Part shown: positions 17,389 through 26,925 of the stretch, in pieces
Layout of the letters: every line of letters begins with the position of its first letter
Numbering within the stretch: the first letter of the stretch is position 1
NCBI GenBank assembly: GCA_041844735.1
Contig: JBGZBP010000053.1
Location: 1-47,447, forward strand
Direction of reading: 5' to 3'
Length of the DNA stretch: 47,447 nucleotides
From: CAJPNN01 sp041844735
Lineage (GTDB): Bacteria > Bacillota > Clostridia > Peptostreptococcales > Anaerovoracaceae
Program-made: the position numbers and the translations under genes
The notes under the pieces: generated by a model
Told to the model about the DNA's origin: nothing
The model's input: only the letters and a program-made list of their open reading frames with translations
The model's database searches: none

Positions 17389-18168
17389 ATGATTAAGGAG
17401 ATAAATTCTGTAGATAATATCAACATCAAATCAATAGCAAAGCTTCATCAGAAAAAATATAGGGATGCAGAGAATAAGTTTATTTGTTCCGGATTTAATA
17501 TTGTGGAAGAAGCGATAGATAACAAATATGACATGGAGTGTGTCGTTCTTAGAGAAGACTTAAGGAAACATGAAATATTTGAAAAAATCATGGCACAAAA
17601 CATCGATGTTTTTCTGGTTAGCAGAGAAGTTATGAAAAAAATTTCCGACACTGAAAACACACAAGGGATAATGGCAGTTTTTAAAAAACCGAACAATCTT
17701 CCAAAGTTTAGTGAAAGGAAAAGATTGACGGTTGTGGACAGAATTCAGGATCCGGGTAACCTGGGGACTATAATCAGAAGTGCGGCAGCTGCCGGATTTA
17801 GCGCAGTAATAATAGTCAAGGGAACAGTGGATGTGTATTCTCCTAAGGTGGTGAGAGCTGCTGCCGGTACGATTTTCAGAATGCCGATTGTATTTATGGA
17901 TTCGGCAGAGTGCGTGTCGCAATACCTCAAGGAACAGGGCTGCAAGTTGTTCGTTACTAAAGTTGATTCAGGGATAAGCTATTACGATGCGGATTTCAAA
18001 GCAGATATGGCTATTGTAATAGGAAATGAGGGAAACGGTGTTTCCGATGAAATGACAGGTATGGCAGATGAATTTTTAAATATACCGATGAGTGCTGACG
18101 TGGAGTCATTAAATGCGGGGATTGCCGCATCAATATTGATGTTTGAGGCAGCAAGACAAAACAGTTGA
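17389..18168 (+). CDS. TrmH/SpoU-family RNA 2'-O-ribose methyltransferase
   Basis: SPOUT-class RNA methyltransferase, 259 aa. An N-terminal L30e-like RNA-binding region (about 1-100, with KFICSGFNIVEEAI) precedes the knotted catalytic domain with its three motifs: DRIQDPGNLGTIIRSA (motif 1, about 117), IVIGNEGNGVSDEM (motif 2) and NIPMSADVESLNAGIAASILMFE (motif 3). It probably methylates a ribose in 23S rRNA or tRNA; the exact site cannot be assigned. A gene of this type lies just before pheS in many Bacillota. GGAG precedes the ATG. Confidence 0.9.
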   Translation: MIKEINSVDNINIKSIAKLHQKKYRDAENKFICSGFNIVEEAIDNKYDMECVVLREDLRKHEIFEKIMAQNIDVFLVSREVMKKISDTENTQGIMAVFKKPNNLPKFSERKRLTVVDRIQDPGNLGTIIRSAAAAGFSAVIIVKGTVDVYSPKVVRAAAGTIFRMPIVFMDSAECVSQYLKEQGCKLFVTKVDSGISYYDADFKADMAIVIGNEGNGVSDEMTGMADEFLNIPMSADVESLNAGIAASILMFEAARQNS

Positions 18169-18204
18169 TTATATAAAATGATTGATATATTAGAGGAGGC
18201 AGTT

Positions 18205-19227
18205 ATGCAGGGTCAGTTAAAAGCAATTTTAGAAGATGCAAAAGATAGATTATCAAAAGTGACATCTTTGAAAGATACTGAGGAAATAAGAGTAAAAGTG
18301 CTCGGTAAAAAAGGAGAATTGACGGAGATTCTGAGAGGTATGGGGAAATTGAGCCCGGATGAAAGAAAAGAGCTGGGCAAGATGGCCAATGATGTCAGAG
18401 AGAAGATTGAAGGATTATTGGATGAAAAGTTTGCTCAAATGAAGCAGTTGCAAAAAAAAGCAAAGTTTGCGGCAGAGAAAATAGATGTTACGGAGCCGGG
18501 AATTTGCAACCATATAGGGGCTAAACATCCTATTACGGTTACCATTGAAGAAATCACCAGAATATTTGGCAGCATGGGATTCAGTGTTTCGGAAGGACCC
18601 GAGGTGGAGACTGTATTCAATAACTTTGATGCCCTTAATGCAGGGCCGAATCACCCTGCGAGAGATATGACGGACACATTTTATATAAATGATGAGTACT
18701 TGCTGAGAACCCAGACTTCACCTGTACAGATTAGAACTCTGCATTCGGAAAAACCGCCCATTAAAGTTATTGCTCCGGGAAGATGCTTTAGATGCGATAC
18801 TCCTGATGCCACACACTCACCTATGTTTCATCAGGTAGAGGGGCTTGTGGTAGGCGAGGATATTACTATGGCTGACCTGAAAGGAACTTTGGACAGCTTT
18901 GCAAAGCAAATGTTTGGGAGTGATGCTAAGACAAAGTTCAGACCCCATCATTTTCCTTTTACGGAGCCGAGTGCCGAGATGGATGTGAGCTGCTTCAAGT
19001 GTGGAGGTTCCGGATGTAGAGTGTGTAAGGGAAGCGGATGGATAGAAATTTTGGGATGCGGTATGGTGCACCCTAACGTTCTTAAAGTCGGCGGGCTTGA
19101 TCCTGAAAAATATACGGGTTTTGCATTCGGAATGGGTGTAGAGAGAATAGCTATGCTGAAATACGGAGTAGATGATATTAGAATGTTTTATGAAAATGAC
19201 ATCAGATTCATAAATCAGTTTAAATAG
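18205..19227 (+). CDS. pheS: Phenylalanine--tRNA ligase alpha subunit
   Basis: Catalytic alpha subunit of the alpha2-beta2 class II synthetase. An N-terminal coiled coil (about 1-85) that binds tRNA, then the class II core: motif 2 FRCDTPDATHSPMFHQVEGLVV and motif 3 FAFGMGVERIAMLKYGVDDIR. A four-cysteine CFKCGGSGCRVCKG segment is a zinc-ribbon-like insert. I choose the ATG at 18205 (340 aa) because AGAGGAGG (18192-18199) lies just upstream; the ATG at 18178 has no ribosome binding site. No T-box is seen before it. pheT follows after 13 nt. Confidence 0.96.
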   Translation: MQGQLKAILEDAKDRLSKVTSLKDTEEIRVKVLGKKGELTEILRGMGKLSPDERKELGKMANDVREKIEGLLDEKFAQMKQLQKKAKFAAEKIDVTEPGICNHIGAKHPITVTIEEITRIFGSMGFSVSEGPEVETVFNNFDALNAGPNHPARDMTDTFYINDEYLLRTQTSPVQIRTLHSEKPPIKVIAPGRCFRCDTPDATHSPMFHQVEGLVVGEDITMADLKGTLDSFAKQMFGSDAKTKFRPHHFPFTEPSAEMDVSCFKCGGSGCRVCKGSGWIEILGCGMVHPNVLKVGGLDPEKYTGFAFGMGVERIAMLKYGVDDIRMFYENDIRFINQFK

Positions 19228-19240
19228 GAGGTTGCGGGAG

Positions 19241-21634
19241 ATGTTGGTACCTGAAATTTGGTTAAAAGATTATATTGATTTGAATGTAGATATAGATGAA
19301 TTTTGTGAAAGAATGATAATGTCAGGGTCTAATATTGAAACTGCAGGACCTATCGCTGACGGAGTCGAAAAAGTAGTTATCGGAAAGGTGCTTAGTATAG
19401 AAAAACACCCTGATGCTGATAAATTAGTTGTCACAATGATAGATGCAGGGCATGGAGAACCTATACAGATAGTGACAGGAGCAACAAATTTGTTCCCGGG
19501 AGCGGTGGTGCCTGTGGCACTTCATGGAAGCAAGCTTCCCGGCGGTGTCACCATTAAAAAAGGTAAGCTTAGAGGTGTAGAATCCAACGGTATGCTTTGT
19601 TCGCCTGCGGAGCTGGGATTGGAGGACAAGGTGATTCCGACAGCACAAAAAGACGGTATTTGGATATTGGATGACAGTTATACAATAGGAGAACCTGCGG
19701 ATAAAGCTCTTGGGCTTGATAAAAGCGTGGTGGATTTTGAAATTACTCCAAACAGACCGGACTGCCTTTCTATGCTCGGAATGGCAAGAGAGGCCGGAGC
19801 AACATTTAAAAAACCGTTTAAATATCCTGATATTAAGTGTACAAACGAGGTAAAAGACGACAGCCTTTCAATTGATATAGAAATTAAAAAACCTATGCTG
19901 TGCAAAAGATACACCGCAAGGATTATAAAAGATGTAGTTATTAAGCAGTCGCCGTACTGGATACAGCAAAGACTTATATCGGCGGGAATGAGACCGATTA
20001 ACAATATAGTTGATATAACGAATTTTGTTATGCTCGAATATGGTCAGCCGTTGCATGCATTTGATATAAGAAATATTTCCGGAGGGAAAATAATAGTGGA
20101 TACTGCCGACGAAGGTGAAAAATTTGTAACACTGGATGAGACGGAGAGAACCATGAAGTCGACGGACCTTATGATTAAAGATGCATCGGGAAGCATAGCC
20201 GTTGCAGGGGTAATGGGAGGATTGAACTCCGAGGTAAAGGACGATACTGCCGTAGTTGTAATAGAGAGTGCCAATTTCGACAGTGACAGTATAAGAAATA
20301 CATCAAAGCATATGGTATTAAGAACGGAAGCTTCTTCAAGGTTTGAGAAAGGAATAGACCCTAATCTTACGGTGGATGCATGTAGCAGAGTGTGCAGACT
20401 GGTCGAACTCACAAATTCAGGAACGGTTTTAGACGTAATTTATGATGAATATCCGGGTAAGGTTGAAGCAAAAGCGGTTAAGGTAAGACCGTCAAGAATC
20501 AATAAGATGTTGGGCATCAGCCTGTCGGCGAAGGAAATGATTGAAATTTTTGAGAGCCTCGAGATGAAAATAGTGTCGGAAGAAGCCGACATTGTAGAAA
20601 TAAAGCCGCCGACAGTAAGACAGGACATGATGGAAGAGGTGGATTTCGTAGAAGAAATAGCGAGACTGTACGGATATGACAATATGCCTACAACACTGCC
20701 GAGAACAAATAATGCATTTATAAAGACGGAAAAGCAGAGATTGAGAGATTTGACTAAAGATACACTGATATCTCTGGGAGTATATGAAGCACAGACATAT
20801 TCATTTGTATCACCGAGCAGCATAAGCAATATAAATGTCGGTCCGGATGATGAGAAAGCCAAAATGGTGAAGATAATCAATCCGCTTGGAGAAGAAAACA
20901 GTGTAATGAGAACCGTGATTACGCCGAATTTATTGGAAGTCTTGGCACGAAACTATTCAAGAAACAATATGAATATAAGGATGTTTGAGCTTGGAAATAC
21001 GTTTACGGCAGACGAAAAAAACGTATCAAAGGAATCGGATTCTTTGGCGGCGGCTTTTTATGGAGAGAAGGAAAACTTTTTCACATTAAAAGGAGTTTTG
21101 GAAGAAGTCCTTGCTGTTATGGGGATATTGAATTGCAAGTTTGAAGCTGAGACAAACAATGCTACATACCATCCGGGAAGATGTGCAAATATATATAAAG
21201 ATGACGTGCTCCTCGGAACGATAGGAGAATTGCATCCTGATGTTCTTGAGAACTACGGTATTGATACGAGAGCTTACAGCTTTGAAGTTAATTTCGAGAA
21301 GCTTGTAAGTATGGCGGATACTGAGAAGAGTTATCAGCCTTTACCTAAATACCCGTCGACATCAAGAGACATTGCATTGATAGTTGATGAAGATGTCACT
21401 GTAGGGAGCATGGTAGATATCATAAGACGAAACGGAGGAAAGATTCTTGAGGATGTCCGCCTGTTTGATGTTTACAGGGGAGCACAAGTAGAATCAGGCA
21501 AGAAAAGTGTGGCGTTTGCACTCACATACAGATCAAACTTGACGACATTGACGGATGAAGAAGTTGCAGATGTCCACAACAAAATTTTGGATAAGCTTGA
21601 AAAAGAACTGAACGCTGTACTTAGAAAGATGTAG
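19241..21634 (+). CDS. pheT: Phenylalanine--tRNA ligase beta subunit
   Basis: Beta subunit (797 aa) with an N-terminal tRNA-binding (EMAP-like) domain (about 40-150), B5 and B3/4 editing domains that remove mis-charged Tyr, a degenerate class II core, and a C-terminal anticodon-binding FDX-ACB domain (from about 700: LPKYPSTSRDIALIVDEDV). The start is the ATG at 19241, nine nt after AGGAGG (19226-19231); an in-frame TTG at 19232 directly abuts that site and is unlikely. The ribosome binding site overlaps the pheS stop. Confidence 0.96.
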   Translation: MLVPEIWLKDYIDLNVDIDEFCERMIMSGSNIETAGPIADGVEKVVIGKVLSIEKHPDADKLVVTMIDAGHGEPIQIVTGATNLFPGAVVPVALHGSKLPGGVTIKKGKLRGVESNGMLCSPAELGLEDKVIPTAQKDGIWILDDSYTIGEPADKALGLDKSVVDFEITPNRPDCLSMLGMAREAGATFKKPFKYPDIKCTNEVKDDSLSIDIEIKKPMLCKRYTARIIKDVVIKQSPYWIQQRLISAGMRPINNIVDITNFVMLEYGQPLHAFDIRNISGGKIIVDTADEGEKFVTLDETERTMKSTDLMIKDASGSIAVAGVMGGLNSEVKDDTAVVVIESANFDSDSIRNTSKHMVLRTEASSRFEKGIDPNLTVDACSRVCRLVELTNSGTVLDVIYDEYPGKVEAKAVKVRPSRINKMLGISLSAKEMIEIFESLEMKIVSEEADIVEIKPPTVRQDMMEEVDFVEEIARLYGYDNMPTTLPRTNNAFIKTEKQRLRDLTKDTLISLGVYEAQTYSFVSPSSISNINVGPDDEKAKMVKIINPLGEENSVMRTVITPNLLEVLARNYSRNNMNIRMFELGNTFTADEKNVSKESDSLAAAFYGEKENFFTLKGVLEEVLAVMGILNCKFEAETNNATYHPGRCANIYKDDVLLGTIGELHPDVLENYGIDTRAYSFEVNFEKLVSMADTEKSYQPLPKYPSTSRDIALIVDEDVTVGSMVDIIRRNGGKILEDVRLFDVYRGAQVESGKKSVAFALTYRSNLTTLTDEEVADVHNKILDKLEKELNAVLRKM

Positions 21635-21657
21635 AATTTATTTAAGTGGAGGTTGAA

Positions 21658-22275
21658 ATGGACTCAAACAAAGTACTTGTAAAGATTTACGGACAAGAAT
21701 ACGTTATCTCGGGGGATTCTACAAGAGAGCAAATAATGCAGGTTGCAGATTTTGTTGACAGCAAAATGCGTGAGGTGGAAAGAGCTCTGGGAGCAGCACC
21801 GATTTCAAAGTTGGCAGTGCTTACTGCACTTAATATGGTGGACGAACTTTTCACGGCAAAAAAGACTGTCGAAAGGTTGGAAGAACTTAATCGTGAAGTT
21901 ATGAAGGAATGTGAGCACTACAACCAATTATGGGAAGAAGCAAAAAGCAACTACATACAGTATAAAGAAAATGCTCAGTCGGGTGTTGAGAAGATGGAAA
22001 AGCTTCAGGAGATGTTTAACAGCAAGGCTATAGAGATTAATCAGATTTCTCAGCAAAAATCGGAGGTTGAAAAGAAACTTGCAGAGCTTAGCGAAGAACA
22101 TCAAAATTTGCTTGAAAGCATAAAAACTCAAAAGGAAAACAATGAAGATACCAAGGACACTATAAAAGAGTGGGAAGCAAAGTGCAAAGAACTTGAGAAC
22201 AGCTTCTTTGACTTGCAGATGGAAAATATAAAATTAAAGGGAGAAGTCGATAGATATAAGCGAATTGTCGAATAA
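21658..22275 (+). CDS. zapA: ZapA-like Z-ring protein with long coiled coil
   Basis: N-terminal ZapA domain (about 1-75: VLVKIYGQEYVISG ... AVLTALNMVDELF), which bundles FtsZ filaments, followed by a long predicted coiled coil (about 75-205) full of E, K, Q and L. At 205 aa it is about twice the length of B. subtilis ZapA, so the coiled coil is the unusual part. The ATG at 21658 follows GGAGG (21648-21652); a GTG at 21646 overlaps that site. Position between pheT and mutS2 fits Bacillota, where rnhC, a cvpA-like gene and polX usually also sit here; they are absent. Confidence 0.88.
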   Translation: MDSNKVLVKIYGQEYVISGDSTREQIMQVADFVDSKMREVERALGAAPISKLAVLTALNMVDELFTAKKTVERLEELNREVMKECEHYNQLWEEAKSNYIQYKENAQSGVEKMEKLQEMFNSKAIEINQISQQKSEVEKKLAELSEEHQNLLESIKTQKENNEDTKDTIKEWEAKCKELENSFFDLQMENIKLKGEVDRYKRIVE

Positions 22276-22286
22276 ATCATCGAATA

Positions 22287-24662
22287 ATGAATAAGAAAGT
22301 ATATAAGGCATTAGAGTACAACAAAATATTGGCATTGCTTGAGTCCGAAGCAGGGGCTGAAATGACAAGAAAAGTCATAAGGGATATGGAGCCCTTGACG
22401 GAATTTCACGAAATAGAAAGGGCACAAGATGAAACGGCGGAGGCTGTGGATGTTCTTATTAAAGGTGGAGGTCTGCCGGGAGGTTTTTATGACATCGGAG
22501 ATTGTCTGAATATGGCATCTAAGGGCGGAACCCTTGACATGAAAGGATTACTGCAGGTGCTGTTCAATATGAGAGTGGCTGAGAGAACTGTTTCGTTTTT
22601 GAAAAAAGAGGCTGTGAATACCCAAATCATTTCTGATTTGGGTAGTTTGCTATATCAAGAAAAGACATTGGCGGACGATATTGACAGATGTATCATTTCA
22701 GAGGATGAGATGTCGGATAATGCGAGCCAAAAATTGAAAAGTTTGAGAAGAAGCATACAAAGACAAAATGAGAATATAAGATCCAAACTGAGCGGAATTA
22801 TAGGGTCGATTGACAATCAAAGCATGCTGCAGGACAGCATAGTGACATTGCGTCAGGGCAGATATGTAATTCCTGTAAAACAGGAGCATCGAGGCAAACT
22901 GAAGGGCATAGTGCACGATCAGTCTCAGTCGGGAGCAACTCTATTTATAGAGCCCCAGATAATAGTCGAGATGAATAATGAACTCAGAGAACTTGAGGTG
23001 GCGGAACAAGCGGAAATCGCAAGGATATTGGCGGAATTATCTGCATCTGTCGGGGGGATTGCCGAAATGTTGCTGAACAATCAGGAAATACTTCTCAAAC
23101 TGGATTTTATTTTTGCAAAAGGAAAGCTGGCGGTTAAACAGAATGCTATAAAACCTGTCTTGAACCTTGACGGCATTTTCAACATAAAAAAGGGTCGTCA
23201 TCCGCTGATAGACAAGGAAAAGGTGGTGCCTATAGACATCAGCTTCGGAAGAGACTTTTCTTCACTTATAGTCACCGGACCGAATACGGGAGGTAAGACC
23301 GTTACTCTCAAAACAGTCGGTATTTTTGTCATTATGGCACAGGCGGGACTTCATATACCGTGCAATGAAGGAAGTGAGCTTCCTATTATGGATGAAGTAT
23401 TTGCCGATATCGGAGATGAGCAAAGTATTGAGCAGAGTTTGTCGACATTTTCATCGCATATGAAGAATATTGTGAGAATACTGGAAAACGCCGGCAACAA
23501 GACTCTTGTGCTGTTGGATGAACTGGGAGCGGGAACCGATCCACAGGAAGGGGCAGCATTGGCAATTGCCATATTGGAGGACTTGAAGTCAAAAGGGGCT
23601 AAAGTGTTGGCTACTACACATTATACAGAGTTGAAGAAATATGCTTTATCAAAGAGTGATATACAAAATGCATCAATGGAGTTTGATTTGGACACTCTCA
23701 GCCCGACATACAGATTGATAACAGGTATTCCGGGGAAGTCAAACGCATTTGCAATTTCCGAAAAACTCGGGCTTTCAAAGAAGGTGATAGGCGAGGCAAA
23801 CAGACTTCTTGACAGAAAAGAAATTGAATTTGAGGAAGTGATTTCCGCAATAGAGAATGAAAGACGATTGGCGGAGCAGGAGAGGGATGAGGCAATAATG
23901 CTGAACCTGTCAATGAAGAAGAAGTCCAAGATGCTTGAAGAGCAAATAGACGCCCTGGAGGCAAAAAAAGAAAAGATACTTCAGAGAGCCAGGGAAGAAG
24001 CGAACAAAATGGTGAGAGAAGCCAAAGAACTTACAACGGAAATGAAAGATAAGTTAAAGGAACTTGCCGAGATAGATGATGAAAAGGAAAGAAACAGAAC
24101 TTTTGAGGCTTCAAGAAAAAAGGTAAAAGACGCCGCAGGAAGATATAAAGAAAAAATCAGGGTCGAGAATAAAAATGAACCTATAAGCGTAGACCAACTA
24201 AAAGTCGGACATAGCGTCAGAGTGCTTAGCTTAAATCAGGCAGGAACTATCTTATCCCTTCCCGATGAAAAGGGCGATTTGACGGTACAGGCGGGCTCTT
24301 TGAAGATTTCATTGAATATCAAAGATATTGCTAAAATGCAGGAAGATGCCCCCGGGATTGTAAACAAAACGAAAAAACAAAAAAGCTATGGAAGTTTATA
24401 CAGTAATAAAACGAAATCGGTAGGATTGTCGGTTTCGGTCATAGGAAAGAATCTGGACGAAGCGCTGATGGAAGTTGAAAAGTATCTGGATGATGCATAT
24501 ATGGCGGGATTGAAAGAAGTTACAATAATACATGGAAGAGGCAAGGGAATCTTGAGAGAAGGAATAGCCGATATGCTTAGGAGAAATAAGCATGTTGACG
24601 AGTTTAACACAGCAGGGTTTCACAATGGTGGAAATGGAGCAACGGAGGTAAAGTTGAAATGA
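22287..24662 (+). CDS. mutS2: Endonuclease MutS2
   Basis: MutS-family ATPase (791 aa). It lacks the mismatch-recognition domains of MutS1. In order: core/clamp helices (1-300), Walker A GPNTGGKT (about 332-339) with the MutS-type LDELGAGTDPQEG Walker B, a coiled-coil linker (about 510-640), a KOW-like region and a C-terminal Smr nuclease domain (about 715-791) with HGRGKGILREGI. In Bacillota it acts on recombination intermediates or collided ribosomes. No ribosome binding site is visible before the ATG. Its stop overlaps the next gene by 4 nt. Confidence 0.95.
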   Translation: MNKKVYKALEYNKILALLESEAGAEMTRKVIRDMEPLTEFHEIERAQDETAEAVDVLIKGGGLPGGFYDIGDCLNMASKGGTLDMKGLLQVLFNMRVAERTVSFLKKEAVNTQIISDLGSLLYQEKTLADDIDRCIISEDEMSDNASQKLKSLRRSIQRQNENIRSKLSGIIGSIDNQSMLQDSIVTLRQGRYVIPVKQEHRGKLKGIVHDQSQSGATLFIEPQIIVEMNNELRELEVAEQAEIARILAELSASVGGIAEMLLNNQEILLKLDFIFAKGKLAVKQNAIKPVLNLDGIFNIKKGRHPLIDKEKVVPIDISFGRDFSSLIVTGPNTGGKTVTLKTVGIFVIMAQAGLHIPCNEGSELPIMDEVFADIGDEQSIEQSLSTFSSHMKNIVRILENAGNKTLVLLDELGAGTDPQEGAALAIAILEDLKSKGAKVLATTHYTELKKYALSKSDIQNASMEFDLDTLSPTYRLITGIPGKSNAFAISEKLGLSKKVIGEANRLLDRKEIEFEEVISAIENERRLAEQERDEAIMLNLSMKKKSKMLEEQIDALEAKKEKILQRAREEANKMVREAKELTTEMKDKLKELAEIDDEKERNRTFEASRKKVKDAAGRYKEKIRVENKNEPISVDQLKVGHSVRVLSLNQAGTILSLPDEKGDLTVQAGSLKISLNIKDIAKMQEDAPGIVNKTKKQKSYGSLYSNKTKSVGLSVSVIGKNLDEALMEVEKYLDDAYMAGLKEVTIIHGRGKGILREGIADMLRRNKHVDEFNTAGFHNGGNGATEVKLK

Positions 24663-25117
24663 TAATTGTGAGTGCCTGTTTGATGGGAGAAAATTGTAAA
24701 TACAATGGAGGGAATAACCTGAATGACAGGGTTGTCAGATATGTGGAATCAATCATAAAAAACAAAGGCGAAAAAGTTCTTTTCGTTTGCCCCGAAGTAG
24801 AGGGGGGATTGCCCGTTCCACGACCGCCGGCAGAAATGATAGATGGTAAGGTTATTAATAAAGAAGGACTTGACGTTACGTATGAATACGAAAAGGGAGC
24901 GGAAATATGCTATGAAAAGGCCTTGCAGGCGGGAGAGAATATAAGTTTGGCAATATTAAAAGCGAAAAGTCCCTCGTGCGGCAGAGGCAAAATTTATGAC
25001 GGCACTTTCAGTAAAAGACAGGTTGAGGGTGACGGCTGCTTCGCAAACCTTCTTAAAAGCAAAGGTATCAGGGTCATTACGGAAGAAGAATTAAATTTTA
25101 TAGCCATAAACCTCTAA
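24659..25117 (+). CDS. DUF523 family protein
   Basis: Small cytosolic protein, 152 aa, of the DUF523 (COG1683) family. Seen: N-terminal SACLMGENCKYNGGNN, the CPEVEGGLPVPRPPAE block and KSPSCGRGKIYDG, all conserved features of that family, including Cys residues that suggest metal or redox function. No reaction is established. Translation is probably coupled to mutS2 through the ATGA overlap. Confidence 0.9.
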   Translation: MIIVSACLMGENCKYNGGNNLNDRVVRYVESIIKNKGEKVLFVCPEVEGGLPVPRPPAEMIDGKVINKEGLDVTYEYEKGAEICYEKALQAGENISLAILKAKSPSCGRGKIYDGTFSKRQVEGDGCFANLLKSKGIRVITEEELNFIAINL

Positions 25118-25121
25118 ATTC

Positions 25122-25130
25122 TGATATACT
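25122..25130 (+). promoter_or_regulatory. Possible extended -10 promoter of argS
   Basis: TGATATACT (25122-25130) is an extended -10 four nt after the DUF523 stop and 39 nt before argS. No good -35 is seen at 16-18 bp. AGGAGA (about 25154) is the argS ribosome binding site. Confidence 0.42.
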
Positions 25131-25168
25131 AATAGATAAGTGCAAACAAAAATAGGAGAAACAATATA

Positions 25169-26887
25169 ATGATAAGCATTAAAGACGAGATAGCAAAAAT
25201 ATTAGATGATAAAATAACAGGACTGAGCTATGAGGAGATTTTGGATATTATAGAAATTCCGGCGGATCCGAAGATGGGAGATTATGCTTTTCCTTGCTTC
25301 AGACTTGCAAAGCAATTTAAAAAAGCACCACAGATGATAGCTGAGGAAATCAAAGGCGATATCGAGTCGGCTGATATATTTGAAAAAACGGAAAATGTAA
25401 ATGCATACATAAATATGTTCATTTCAAAGGAGTATTTTATAAAAAATGTATTGTCCGAGGTTGCAAAAAAACAGGAAAAATACGGGTCATCAGACATAGG
25501 TGCGGGGAAAAAGGTGATTGTTGAATATTCATCACCAAACATCGCAAAACCGTTTCACATCGGGCATATAAGGAGCACGGTCATAGGAAATTCCATATAT
25601 AAAATACAGGAATTTTTAGGATATGATACAGTAAGAATAAATCATTTAGGTGATTACGGGACACAGTTCGGCAAGATGATTGTGGCATATAGGAAATGGG
25701 GAAATGAGGAAGATGTCGTAAAAGAACCTATAAAAACACTTCTCAGTTACTATGTAAAGTTCCATGATGAGGCGGAAAAGAATCCCGAACTTGAAGATGA
25801 GGCAAGAAAAACTTTTGTGAAACTGGAGAACGGTGAGCCCGAAGAAACCGAGCTTTGGAAGTGGTTTAGAGAAGAAAGCTTAAAGGAGTTTACCCGGGTA
25901 TATGAGATGCTGGGAATAGAGTTTGACTCATATGCAGGTGAAAGTTTTTATTCAGACAAAATGGATAGGGTTGTAAAGGAACTTGAGGATAGAAACCTGC
26001 TGAAAGACTCAAACGGTGCAAAAATCGTAGACCTTGAAGAATACGGACTTACTCCTGCATTGATTAAAAAATCCGATGGATCCACACTGTATATAACAAG
26101 AGATATAGCGGCGGCAATATACAGGAAAGAACATTACGATTTTTATAAAAATATATATGTGGTTGCATCACAGCAGAATCTTCATTTTCAGCAATGGTTT
26201 AAAGTTGTTGAACTTATGGGCTATGAATGGGCTAAGGATTGCGTACATATTCCGTTCGGGCTGGTAAGCCTTGAGGACGGTACGATGTCGACAAGAAGCG
26301 GCAGGGTCGTTTTCCTTGAAGATGTTCTTAAGAGGGCGGTTCTGAAAACTCGAGAAGTGATACTTGAGAGAGGTGTGAATACAGATATTGCGGATGACAT
26401 TTCAAAGAAAGTCGGAATAGGGGCTGTTATTTTTCAGGAACTTTCAAATAACAGAATTAAGGATTATACATTTTCATGGGAAAAGGTTCTTAATTTTGAA
26501 GGTGAAACGGGTCCATATGTACAGTACACTCATGCAAGGGCAGCGAGCATTTTACGAAACAGCGAAAAAGAGTTTGATACGGCTCTGAAAGAGATTGACG
26601 ATACGGATTTTTCATATCTTACAGGAGAGGCAAGCTATATGTTGGCGAAGCTGATTTATGGATTCCCTGATGTGGTAAAAGAAAGCGGGGAGAGATATGA
26701 ACCTTCTATTATAACGAGATATATCGTTGATGTGGCACAGATGTTCAACAGATTTTATCATGACGAACATATACTGGTCGATGATGAAAAAGAAAGAAAG
26801 GCAAAATTACTTTTGGTATTTGCTGCAATGGAAACAATAAGGAACGGTCTCGGACTTTTAGGCATAGAGGCACCGGACAGGATGTAG
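25169..26887 (+). CDS. argS: Arginine--tRNA ligase
   Basis: Class I synthetase, 572 aa, which charges tRNA-Arg. An N-terminal additional domain (about 1-110), then the HIGH motif as FHIGHIRST (about 130-138), and a KMSKS region in the degenerate form MSTRSG (about 372-377) as is common in ArgS. The C-terminal DALR anticodon-binding domain includes NFEGETGPYVQYTHARAASI and ends in GLGLLGIEAPDRM, the conserved ArgS terminus. AGGAGA ribosome binding site, possible own promoter. Confidence 0.96.
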   Translation: MISIKDEIAKILDDKITGLSYEEILDIIEIPADPKMGDYAFPCFRLAKQFKKAPQMIAEEIKGDIESADIFEKTENVNAYINMFISKEYFIKNVLSEVAKKQEKYGSSDIGAGKKVIVEYSSPNIAKPFHIGHIRSTVIGNSIYKIQEFLGYDTVRINHLGDYGTQFGKMIVAYRKWGNEEDVVKEPIKTLLSYYVKFHDEAEKNPELEDEARKTFVKLENGEPEETELWKWFREESLKEFTRVYEMLGIEFDSYAGESFYSDKMDRVVKELEDRNLLKDSNGAKIVDLEEYGLTPALIKKSDGSTLYITRDIAAAIYRKEHYDFYKNIYVVASQQNLHFQQWFKVVELMGYEWAKDCVHIPFGLVSLEDGTMSTRSGRVVFLEDVLKRAVLKTREVILERGVNTDIADDISKKVGIGAVIFQELSNNRIKDYTFSWEKVLNFEGETGPYVQYTHARAASILRNSEKEFDTALKEIDDTDFSYLTGEASYMLAKLIYGFPDVVKESGERYEPSIITRYIVDVAQMFNRFYHDEHILVDDEKERKAKLLLVFAAMETIRNGLGLLGIEAPDRM

Positions 26888-26925
26888 AATTGTGAATTTT
26901 GGGAAAGTATAACAGGAGAAATAAT

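Noticed and set aside
18169..18204. T-box riboswitch before pheST
   Set aside because: The gap is only 36 nt and has no T-box or terminator structure.
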